From the NCBI GenBank assembly GCA_009663005.1, contig CM018891.1, positions 3,100,465 to 3,117,964 of the forward strand: a stretch of DNA of 17,500 nt, given 5' to 3'. The notes below the pieces were generated by a model. It searched no databases. It had not been told where the DNA came from and worked only from the letters and a program-made list of their open reading frames with translations. This stretch comes from Actinidia chinensis (taxonomy: Eukaryota > Streptophyta > Magnoliopsida > Ericales > Actinidiaceae). Shown here one piece after another: positions 10,703 to 17,500 of this stretch; the stretch's first letter is position 1, and each line of letters begins with the position of its first letter. The translations under genes and the position numbers were made by a program.

Positions 10703-11019
10703 TTAGGTTCCATTTGGATAGATGTGAATTCCAAATGAGGGGATTTGACGTTATCATTCAGTGAGCATAGCTCACATCTAGATTTGATAGTTTGCGTATG
10801 CATTTCGATAGTGAGTTTGCAAGTTGTATGGCAATGGATTTCAAATGACAATATAATATGACTGATTTGAAATCCTTCGCGATTATGAATTGTAATTATA
10901 CAAGAAATACGTCCTCCGCTTCTACTTCTATTCGATATTCTATTCTAATTTTACAAGTTACCTATTGAAAACTAAATCTCCATAAATTCGAAATTCACGT
11001 CCACCCAAATTGAGCCTTA
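10703..11019. mobile_element. Tourist-like MITE (PIF/Harbinger type), TTA target duplication
   Basis: The element occupies 10706-11016. It begins GGTTCCATTTGGATAGA and ends with the imperfect reverse complement TCCACCCAAATTGAGCC, with about 13 of 17 bases pairing. TTA flanks both ends (10703-10705 and 11017-11019). TTA/TAA target duplications and termini of the form GG-N-N-C-N-N-TTTGG are the hallmark of Tourist MITEs, which are mobilised by PIF/Harbinger transposases. It is 311 bp and codes for nothing. Inside is a perfect hairpin, GTGAGC-ATA-GCTCAC (10761-10775). The mismatched termini suggest an old insertion. Confidence 0.72.
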
Positions 11020-11880
11020 AATTAGTACATTATTTAAAATTTCATAAGATCTACAAAAGAAATAATCATATGGGAATCTCAAGTAAGTACCCACCCAGGC
11101 AACCATTTCTCATTCTCTGCATCCACCATGACAATGTTGAGCCATTCAAAATTCCGATTCTCCACTTCTATCACAAACTCCGCCGAAAAAACCCGACCCG
11201 CAACTCATAATTTTACTATAATACTCCTAATAATATATTAATTACACTTGTACCCTAATAAATATATTAATGGATAAAGATTTAGGTTAGAGTTTGTGTA
11301 ACTTTATAACTATTTAACAAATTTTCCTTTATTGATAAAAAAAATCGGAGCGAGGAGGATAATTTGAAAACCCATAATGGTCAGGGGTGCAGATGCTATT
11401 AAAAAAATTCGCACAGATTACGGGTCGGGACAAATTTTTAAATGCTATGCTGGTTTTAGGTGCGGGTTACCCAAAACCCTAAATATCGGATGAACTGAGA
11501 GATTGCTCTGAAAATCAAGAGAAAGTTACGAATTGATAAAGAAAAGATGATACAGGAACTAAGAATCGAAGTACACAGCAGATAATTCAGCTACATACTT
11601 TTATTTTTGTTTTTTATTGATATTGCTATCCTAAGAGAACTAAGAACGAACGAACCATTGGATTTGTTTTAGTTTTTCAAATAATTTACACAAATATTAT
11701 TAAAATTTAAATTAAAATAGGCAATCATCAATATAGGAAAGTCTAACAACACAAAAAAATCTAATCCAATAACTACCACTAACATATAAAAAAAATTCAT
11801 AAATCTTTGTTTTAGAGTGACTTGCCTAACAACGATAGCGTTACTCGATTTTATTGTGATTAGAGCTGATACACAAGTTA
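11020..11880. other. AT-rich intergenic region
   Basis: No gene is supported. Two similar AT phrases (AATAATATATTAAT and AATAAATATATTAAT, near 11231 and 11259) and a short GC-richer patch (about 11418-11475, with ACGGGTCGGG and GCGGGTTACCC) may be worn transposon remains. I cannot assign them to a family. Confidence 0.5.
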
Positions 11881-11881
11881 A

Positions 11882-12085
11882 ATGAGACAAGATTGTTTCA
11901 AGCTTGGGTTTAAAAAAGTTAACGAGTCGAACTCGAGTGACTTGAAATTGTTTTAAACATTATAAGTTTATCAGACCGAGTAATAGATTGTTTAAACTTG
12001 GTTTGTTTACCAAACGAATCGATTTCAAACGAGTTTTTAACAAGTTGATTGCGATTTCAAACCACTTTTATTGCGAGTTTTTAAC
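11882..12085. repeat. Degenerate dispersed repeat, copy A
   Basis: This segment contains GAGTCGAACTCGAGTGACTTG followed by TTTTAAACATTATAAGTTTATCA and TTGTTTAAACTTGGTTTG. The same order of phrases recurs, diverged, at about 14160-14375 on the same strand. The 3' part is internally repeated: CGATTTCAAAC occurs at about 12019 and 12052, each followed by GAGTTTTTAACAA. It looks like an old non-coding dispersed repeat upstream of the phytocyanin gene; the class is unknown. Confidence 0.55.
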
Positions 12086-12470
12086 AACGTTGGTAGACCG
12101 TTGGAGGAGCATTGACATTTAGAAGTCGACTCCCACTAAATATCTCAGTTGTATTTTGAGGACTGAACTATCACACTAATCATAGCCATGGCCCAATATT
12201 CTGTATCAATATTGAAACTCACCAAAATGTGGAAACCAAAGCCGCTAACTCAATCCCCCAAATTACCCTTCACCCATCTCTTTCCTCCAGTAAATTATCA
12301 ACAGTTGAATGCCCATCGGGGTCATTAAGGACAATAATCAATGAAGCAAGTTTCCAAAAATCTCAACGGAGGTCTAAAGTTGACAATATGGAATTGAAAA
12401 TAAAAGCATTTTCATTTCTTTTTTACGTGTGTTTGCCACTTAGAATTGGACCAAGTCAGTGGAAGCCCAC
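12086..12470 (+). other. Upstream region of the phytocyanin gene
   Basis: AT-rich sequence with no coding signal of its own; it should contain the promoter of the gene starting at 12558. ACGTG occurs near 12425, but I see no dense group of known elements. Confidence 0.5.
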
Positions 12471-12477
12471 TATATAA
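12471..12477 (+). promoter_or_regulatory. TATA box of the phytocyanin gene
   Basis: TATATAA lies 81 bp before the start codon. Transcription would be expected about 25-35 bp downstream, near 12500-12510, leaving a leader of roughly 50 bp. Two AGCCCA motifs (12486-12496 area) lie between the TATA box and the predicted start of transcription. Confidence 0.75.
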
Positions 12478-12557
12478 ACCCCACAAGCCCAAGCCCATTT
12501 TGCATCACCATCTCAATTCACTACTACAAGTTTAAGTGATCATTTTAGAGAGTGAAG

Positions 12558-13413
12558 ATGAGTACTAGTTCCAACCTGTCAATGGGACTCATTTTCTTGG
12601 TGATTGCAGCCATGTTGGGTGCTAGTCAGGGTGAGACCATTGTTGTTGGAGGGTCCGAGCAGTGGCGCTATGGGTTTAACTACACTGATTGGGCTCTCAA
12701 AAGAAGCCCCTTCTACGTGAATGACACACTAGGTAATATATATTTCATAATATGCCATATCCCTATTTACAATTCATGTATTGTGTCATTTCATGCAATG
12801 ATTTGTCCTAACTTTAATCGGCATTTTCGTTTATGAACGGTGGGGATTAGTTCCCTGAATTAGTCGATTCAATAGACTGGATACCAAGTTATCAAAAATA
12901 ATATTCCTATTTAAAAGATATGATAATAATAATAAAATAATAATAATATGCATATTTAGTGAGGATCTCGAGGTAAATTTTTGGATTTTTAGGGGTCCAA
13001 TGTGTGAAACCATAAAAACCTCAATAAGAATACTCCAGTTTTTTCTAAGACAGTGTTACATGATTTGACGATAACTGTTACCTAGTTGTGTTTAAAATCC
13101 AAGTTATTGTCAATTCGTTGATAATAACATTGCTTTAATTTGTGCAGTGTTCAAATATGAACCACCCAGTGAGACCACCCCACCCCACAATGTATACTTG
13201 CTGCCAAACCTGTGGAGCTACGCCAACTGCGATTTCAGTGGAGCCAACCTGCTGGCAGATGCGGCAGAAGGAGGCGGCAATGGCTTCGAATTCACGCTGA
13301 CGAGGCCATGGAGGCCTCAATATTTTGCATCCAGCGGGGGAGCTGATGCTGCAGATTGCAAGGATGGGCTCATGAAATTCTTTGTGGTGCCTTTGCCTCG
13401 TCGCCGAGCTTGA
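12558..13413 (+). CDS. Secreted phytocyanin-like (early nodulin-like/cupredoxin) protein, two exons
   Basis: Exon 1 is 12558-12732 and exon 2 is 13148-13413. Joining them gives a valine codon across the junction (NDTL/VFKY) and a 146-aa protein. Residues 1-25 form a signal peptide (hydrophobic GLIFLVIAAMLGA, then SQG/E). The plastocyanin-like domain follows: VGGSEQWRYGFNYTDWA (30-46), FKYEPP (60-65), HNVYLLPNLWSYANC (72-86), WRPQYFAS (113-120) and DCKDGLMKFFVV (128-139). C86 and C129 should form the family disulfide. Of the four copper ligands only H72 remains: S120 stands for the ligand Cys, D128 for the second His, and L133 for the axial Met/Gln. It probably does not bind type 1 copper. N41 (NYT) and N55 (NDT) are N-glycosylation sites. 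There is no proline-rich tail or GPI signal, so the protein is likely soluble in the apoplast. The single phase-1 intron sits at the usual family position. The exact biological role is unknown. Confidence 0.92.
12733..13147 (+). other. Intron of the phytocyanin gene
   Basis: The intron starts GTAATA and ends TGTGCAG. It is AT-rich and contains an (AAT)n-like stretch around 12922-12948 (ATAATAATAATAAAATAATA). No further gene is seen inside. Confidence 0.88.
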
Positions 13414-13620
13414 TGGAATGATCGTGTTGAATCGATCTATATATTTGGGTTTCGGTTTGGGTTTGGTGTGACATTAATATATAGAATAAGTTTGGCAGGG
13501 CCATGACTATAATAAGGAATCTATACTACTTGTGTTTTGAGTTGTGAGTTTGTATAAGAAATAAAAGAGGAGTGGAATGGTTTTGTTCTTGGTGTGAATA
13601 AAAAGGCCATCGTGTTATTG
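13414..13620 (+). other. 3' untranslated region of the phytocyanin gene (approximate)
   Basis: This follows the stop codon TGA (13411-13413). AATAAAAG at about 13560 and AATAAAAA at about 13598 match the plant near-upstream polyadenylation signal, so cleavage probably falls between 13575 and 13630. Confidence 0.55.
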
Positions 13621-13693
13621 CTCTAAACACCGAGTTGTTTTTCTAGCAAATTTATCATACATAAGTACTTTGAAATTTATTTACTAAACTCAA

Positions 13694-13886
13694 ATATTTT
13701 TTTTAAGTCGTGAAATTGAAATAGGATTTCTCAATGAAATCGTACGATGAAAATATGAGTTTGTGTAAACTATCGCAACAAGATGAAAGTACGCAAACTT
13801 CATATTAAGATTTTCTATAAAATCGTGTTTCGCATCTCAAGGCTTTATTGAAAATCCTGTTTCAATCCCACGAGTTCAAAAAATTA
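13694..13886. mobile_element. Foldback/MITE-like inverted-repeat element, about 190 bp
   Basis: The left arm (from 13697, TTTTTTAAGTCGTG, then ATTGAAATAGGATTTC) pairs with the reverse complement of the right arm (TTTTTTGAACTCGTG, then ATTGAAACAGGATTTT, ending near 13885). The similarity continues inward: ATGAGTTTGTGTAAAC (13755-13770) against ATGAAGTTTGCGTAC, the reverse complement of 13789-13803. So nearly the whole segment can fold into one imperfect hairpin. It encodes nothing and lies just past the phytocyanin 3' end. The family is not recognised and no clear target duplication is seen. Confidence 0.65.
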
Positions 13887-14139
13887 CTAGGGTTTTGTAA
13901 GTTTTTTGGGGGCCAAATGACTAAAATTCTCTTCTCAGGGGAAGTTATTCCACCTAGCCTTGTCTAGGAACCAAACATGGTTTAATTATGTTAGAGGATT
14001 AGGGTTTGAGACATTAAGATGTGAGAGAATGTGGATAGAATATCAACTCTCATAGACGAGAATTTTTATTGTTGGCCTATCCATTTTTTGTTTTTTGTCT
14101 TTCGATTTGAAGTACAAGCAGGAAAAAAAAAACGTCTAC
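13887..14139. other. Intergenic, nothing recognised
   Basis: Moderately AT-rich sequence without a supported gene, repeat or regulatory element. Confidence 0.5.
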
Positions 14140-14149
14140 ACGTGGAGTA

Positions 14150-14395
14150 GGGTTGATAAACGAGTCAAACAATATATTGTTTGAACTTAGTTTTTTTTAT
14201 CAAATAAACCAATCTTAATCGAGCTGAGCTCGAGTAACTTAATTTTTTTAAACACTATAATTTTATCAAGCAAGTTCTAAATTGTTCAAATTTAGTTTAA
14301 AAGCTAAACGATTTGTAACAATTTGTTCAATTTAGTTTGACTATCAAATAAAACGATATCAAACAATTTTTTAACGGGAGCTCTAATAGCTCGGT
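14150..14395. repeat. Degenerate dispersed repeat, copy B
   Basis: The order of phrases matches copy A at 11882-12085: GAGCTGAGCTCGAGTAACTT, TTTTAAACACTATAATTTTATCA, AAATTGTTCAAATTTAGTTT and a final ATCAAACAATTTTTTAAC. It also contains an internal duplication (TGTTTGAACTTAG...ATCAAATAAACC and TGTTCAATTTAG...ATCAAATAAAAC). The two copies bracket the phytocyanin gene in the same orientation. It is non-coding and its class is unknown. Confidence 0.55.
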
Positions 14396-14786
14396 TATTT
14401 ATCTGCATTATTTATAAGCTACAAAATTAAAAGGGTTTTAATGTAATTGGGAGTGAGCTCTTCATTAAGAATTATATGTAGTGTTTTATGGCTTGTTTTC
14501 CTTATGTGTGGCCACCAAGGGCACGTTTGAAACATGCATTAATAGTTAAAAAAAACATGGCGCTATAATAAGTGGGGAACATACCTCTCAGGGCTAGTTT
14601 CCAAACTGACAAAGACAGAAGATGCCTTCTGTCTCTTTCCAAATTCCCACGGTTCAAAGAATTTAGCCCCTTCTCCCAAGGTTTTGTGTGTTTAGAAAAT
14701 CAAATTGGTCGAGAATGTATATTGTAAATCGACAAAAATCATAAAGGTGTAACCTAACCTTGCTACGGTAGGAATCCCCGACAAAT
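14396..14786. other. AT-rich intergenic spacer
   Basis: No gene or repeat is supported. Base composition rises towards GC balance only where the LTR-like block begins. Confidence 0.5.
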
Positions 14787-14789
14787 TGT

Positions 14790-15509
14790 TGTTATAGAGC
14801 TAGTTCGGTGGTCTCCTGCGCCGGAGTTCGGTGCAGACACTATTCGACACTAGCCTTGCTAGGCAGAGGTAGCAACAAATCATTGCCACAGACCCTCTGT
14901 GCCGGACCTCAGAGTAGTCATCACTACAGGCAAATGCCTTTCAAGCTAAGGCCATCGTTACCTTCGAGGCGTCGCTGCTTAGCAAGCTTGAAATAGTAAC
15001 TGCGCTGAAACCTTGGACGAGAGGCAATGGCCGACGATAATCCCAAGGGATGCCAGGGGACAGAAGATAATTGCACTACAGGATATCTTCTGGTAGCCCC
15101 CATGTTTAAATGGAGGCGTCGGCAGTTGATAGTGAACTATCGACCACGCTATAGAGGCATGATTAAATCAGTCCACTTACTCACTGACACGGCATGCATC
15201 GAGCCACGCACTGAGCAGGGTATAAAAGGGGACATTGTTGTCCTCACAGAGGTACGTGCAACTTTACTCTAAAAACATACATACACTTTCTCTCTCTAAG
15301 ATTCCGAATGTCTAACTTAACCGTCGAAGAGTCGTTTTCTATAACAGTTACGGCGGCCGTTCCTACAGTTCTTGTGCTCGTAAGCAAGTCATCGCAGGTT
15401 AGTCGCTTAGGATATTAGAGCTACCCACGCAGCCGTAGGACGACCGCGGGTGTCTATCCTCAATTTTCTTCCTCTCTTCATATAACAACAACCCCATAGA
15501 TATAAGACA
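14790..15509 (+). mobile_element. Probable solo LTR of a retrotransposon
   Basis: This block of about 720 bp is clearly GC-richer than its flanks and has the order of an LTR. A long U3-like part is followed by a strong TATA box (TATAAAAGGGG, 15221), a pyrimidine-rich stretch (TTTCTCTCTCT, about 15288) and TCTAACTTAACCGTCGAAGAG (15310-15330). The last resembles the CTGACTTAAGCGTCGGAG phrase common in plant LTRs just after the transcript start. TG...CA limits at 14790 and 15509 would leave near-matching flanks ATTGT and ATTGA. An alternative end is given by the perfect inverted pair TTGTTGTTAT (14786-14795) and ATAACAACAA (15482-15491). No primer-binding site, gag or pol follows, so a solo LTR or TRIM fragment is likely. 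Chance reading frames inside match no known protein. Confidence 0.6.
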
Positions 15510-15764
15510 ATTGATTCATGTAGGTCCTAGTAAAAAATGGAAACCAAGTGCGATTTAATTAAGTGACTAATGATTTTAACAAATTTGATTTTTGTATAAA
15601 TAAAATGTTTAGAAAATTTTATACAAGGAACGATTCTAATCACCTCAGTGGACTTGGAATGAGCCCATCACCACATTACTAAGCATAGAAAATATATATT
15701 TTCTTTTTTAAAAAAAAAATTTTAATTTTCATTTGGAGAGAACAGTGAGAGACTAAAGTCGTTG
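15510..15764. other. AT-rich spacer before the MYB promoter
   Basis: No gene. A poly-T/poly-A tract (about 15695-15725) is the only notable feature. Confidence 0.5.
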
Positions 15765-15975
15765 CACGTGAAGATGGTGCTCTCCACAGTGGAAAGGCTG
15801 TTACCAATTTTATAATTAAGCTTAATACCAGGAATTAAAATAGGGTGCGCATTTACGGACCCGTTTCGGTTAGTCCCCCGCCGACTCTACAGAAGGCAGT
15901 TTCCTCGAACCCTCTCTCACCTAAAAAAGCAAGTGCATGCACTCTCTCTCTCTCTCTCTCTCCAACTATATATAC
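15765..15975 (+). promoter_or_regulatory. MYB gene promoter elements (G-box, RY, CT repeat, TATA)
   Basis: Upstream of the MYB start codon I see a G-box CACGTG (15765-15770), the RY motif CATGCA inside palindrome GTGCATGCAC (15933-15942), a (CT)n run of about 20 bp (15942-15962) and a TATA box CTATATATAC (15966-15975). Transcription probably begins near 16000, leaving a leader of about 30 bp. G-boxes serve as bZIP/ABRE-type and bHLH sites, and the MYB44 group is known to respond to ABA and stress. That link is plausible but unproven here. Confidence 0.6.
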
Positions 15976-16030
15976 ACTCACTCGACTCCTATTTTCTCCA
16001 CTTCACACACCCTTCGTGACTCACTGAAAT

Positions 16031-16684
16031 ATGGAGGGACTTCATCGGTGCTCGTTTACGACGTCGTCTTCGTCTGATTCGTCGTCGTATGAGACAACGA
16101 ATCGGGCCGAGAGGATTAAAGGCCCGTGGAGTGCGGAGGAGGACAAGATCCTGACCCTGCTCGTGGACCGACACGGGGCCCGAAACTGGTCTCTGATTAG
16201 CAAATACATAAAAGGCCGGTCCGGAAAGTCGTGCCGGCTCAGGTGGTGTAACCAGCTGAGCCCAAATGTGGAGCACCGGCCCTTTTCGCAGGCCGAGGAC
16301 GAGACCATTTTGGCTGCCCACGCCCAGTACGGTAACCGGTGGGCCACCATAGCCCGGTTGCTCTCGGGTCGGACCGACAATGCGGTTAAGAACCATTGGA
16401 ATTCGACGCTGAAGAGGAGACAAGTGCAGCAACCGAGAATGGACGGCGGAGATTTTGTGGTAGGGGGTTCGTCGGGATCAGGAAGCGTGGGAAATGACGT
16501 GTTTGATCCGATGACGACCCTGTCGCTCGCTCCGCCAGGGGTGAGCGGCGGCACGGAGGCAGAGGGGCGGAAGACTGAAGGATACCCGGCCGAGTTTTGG
16601 GACGCCATGAGGGACGTGATTGCGAGGGAGGTGAGGGAGTACCTGACCTCGTCGTTTCCGGAAGCTCCTTCGGGGTTCCGTTAA
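16031..16684 (+). CDS. R2R3-MYB transcription factor, subgroup 22 (MYB44/MYB70/MYB73/MYB77 type)
   Basis: The product is a 217-aa nuclear DNA-binding protein from one exon, as usual for this subgroup. R2 (about residues 28-78) has the tryptophans W33, W53 and W72. R3 (about 79-130) has F85, W104 and W123 with normal spacing. Phrases diagnostic of subgroup 22 are [31 protein letters not shown] and [19 protein letters not shown] serine-rich N-terminus (8-19) precedes R2. After a glycine/serine linker come [12 protein letters not shown] (159-170), which resembles the EAR-like LSLSLPG region of MYB70/73 but lacks the third leucine, and [17 protein letters not shown] (189-205), matching the C-terminal conserved helix of the group. 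The subgroup motif TGLYMSP after R3 is absent, and the protein is about 80-100 aa shorter than Arabidopsis MYB44/77. Arabidopsis relatives act in ABA, auxin and stress signalling. The coding DNA is much more GC-rich than its flanks. Which paralogue it corresponds to cannot be decided. Confidence 0.94.
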   Translation: MEGLHRCSFTTSSSSDSSSYETTNRAERIKGPWSAEEDKILTLLVDRHGARNWSLISKYIKGRSGKSCRLRWCNQLSPNVEHRPFSQAEDETILAAHAQYGNRWATIARLLSGRTDNAVKNHWNSTLKRRQVQQPRMDGGDFVVGGSSGSGSVGNDVFDPMTTLSLAPPGVSGGTEAEGRKTEGYPAEFWDAMRDVIAREVREYLTSSFPEAPSGFR

Positions 16685-17500
16685 CACGGTTAAGAGGACG
16701 CGTTTGTTGTTTCTGGTTGCGTGCGTGTTAGTTCATTTAATTTGTGGCTAAATGTATATTTTAATTCCCGTTATTAAGGTTAAGGGGTTATATATATACA
16801 CCAGATTTTGTTGCTGCGAGCAGATTTGGCATTTTATCGTTACGTCTGAAATGACGGTTTTGCCCACCGGGACGTGGGAGGAGTGGGAGGTTCGATTAGG
16901 TATGAGAGGGTTTGGTGTGGGTTCATTGAACCCGGTTTAAGGTTGTGGTAATTAAGATTTTGTCTGGCGGTGCAGTATCTTCTCTTCACATTGTTCGTTC
17001 GGCCAATCCAACGGAGCCTAATCATTTATTAAATTCAATAATGGACATAAATCAATGAAATACAAAATCATGAGTTCAATTCTGTGTTTATATTCTTTTG
17101 AAATCACTCCAAAACTTATGCCTAGTAATTATTCAATATGTGGGGAACAAAGAGAATATATATACCCAAATGGATTAATCGGGATAGAGAGAGACTACAT
17201 ATACTTGAGGGATTAGTCAAGCAAAAACTCAGATATTCTTGTTGAAAGAGAGAGATTGTTGAAGGCGGTAATTATTTGAATGTTAACTTTCTAAACCAAG
17301 GGGATGACTTAATAACTGAGGCACTCCTTATCAAGTGTGATTGTCGGTCTTATCGCTATAAAATGCAACTTTTCTTACCCTCCCCCTCCCCTTCTTGATG
17401 ATTGGCAAATAAAAGTGTTATCTTCCTTGCAAAACTTATGTTAATTAAAACTCAATTTTGGAAATTATCAAGAAATTGATGTAAGAAAAAATGAGTTTTA
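16685..17500. other. MYB 3' region and AT-rich downstream sequence
   Basis: The first 150-250 bp probably form the MYB 3' UTR (T-rich, with TTTAATTTGT and TATATATATA around 16735-16798). Beyond that I see no gene. CTATAAAATG near 17356 resembles a TATA box, but no coding sequence follows within the window. Confidence 0.5.

Noticed and set aside
10534..10851. 105-codon minus-strand open frame
   Set aside because: It runs into the Tourist-like MITE, has no recognisable domain and no promoter context.
14808..15272. Two open frames of 62 and 81 codons inside the LTR-like block
   Set aside because: Low stop density reflects higher GC content; neither resembles gag, protease or any known protein.
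15989..16608. Long minus-strand open frames opposite the MYB gene (147 and 188 codons)
   Set aside because: They result from the GC-rich codons of the MYB coding sequence, resemble no known protein, and the + strand MYB domain is unmistakable.
17341..17500. Possible promoter of a gene beyond the window
   Set aside because: Only a TATA-like CTATAAAATG is seen, with no open coding sequence after it.
1..17500. tRNA, rRNA, CRISPR arrays or bacterial-style operons
   Set aside because: None seen; the gene structure is that of a plant nuclear genome.

Overview
The window looks like nuclear DNA of a flowering plant, most likely a eudicot. The background is AT-rich, the genes have GT-AG introns, and promoters carry TATA boxes and CT-rich stretches. 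The encoded proteins are plant types: a plant-style CTC1, a phytocyanin and a subgroup 22 R2R3-MYB. I cannot name the species. All three genes lie on the + strand.

Layout. Bases 1-583 are the upstream region and 5' leader of the first gene. Bases 584-9286 hold a complete 16-exon CTC1 gene (telomere-protecting CST complex; about 1371 aa after splicing). I placed every intron so that the frame stays open and the spliced protein matches plant CTC1. Its 14th intron contains a 2 x 414-bp tandem duplication that also copied the end of exon 14. Bases 9287-12470 are intergenic and contain a recognisable 311-bp Tourist-type MITE and a degenerate AT-rich repeat. Bases 12558-13413 encode a two-exon secreted phytocyanin-like protein (146 aa) that has lost most of its copper ligands. 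Bases 13414-16030 are intergenic, with a foldback (inverted-repeat) element, a second copy of the degenerate repeat, and a GC-richer block that looks like a solo LTR. Bases 16031-16684 are an intronless R2R3-MYB gene of the MYB44/70/73/77 group. The rest, to 17500, is AT-rich with no gene I can support.

The three genes have unrelated jobs (chromosome ends, cell wall/apoplast, stress or hormone transcription) and do not form a pathway or cluster, as is normal in a plant genome. I found no novel multi-gene system. The observations most worth checking are a minimal upstream ORF whose stop overlaps the CTC1 start codon, a very strong in-frame cryptic splice donor inside CTC1 exon 10, the intronic tandem duplication with an oddly uneven divergence pattern, and the loss of copper ligands in the phytocyanin.
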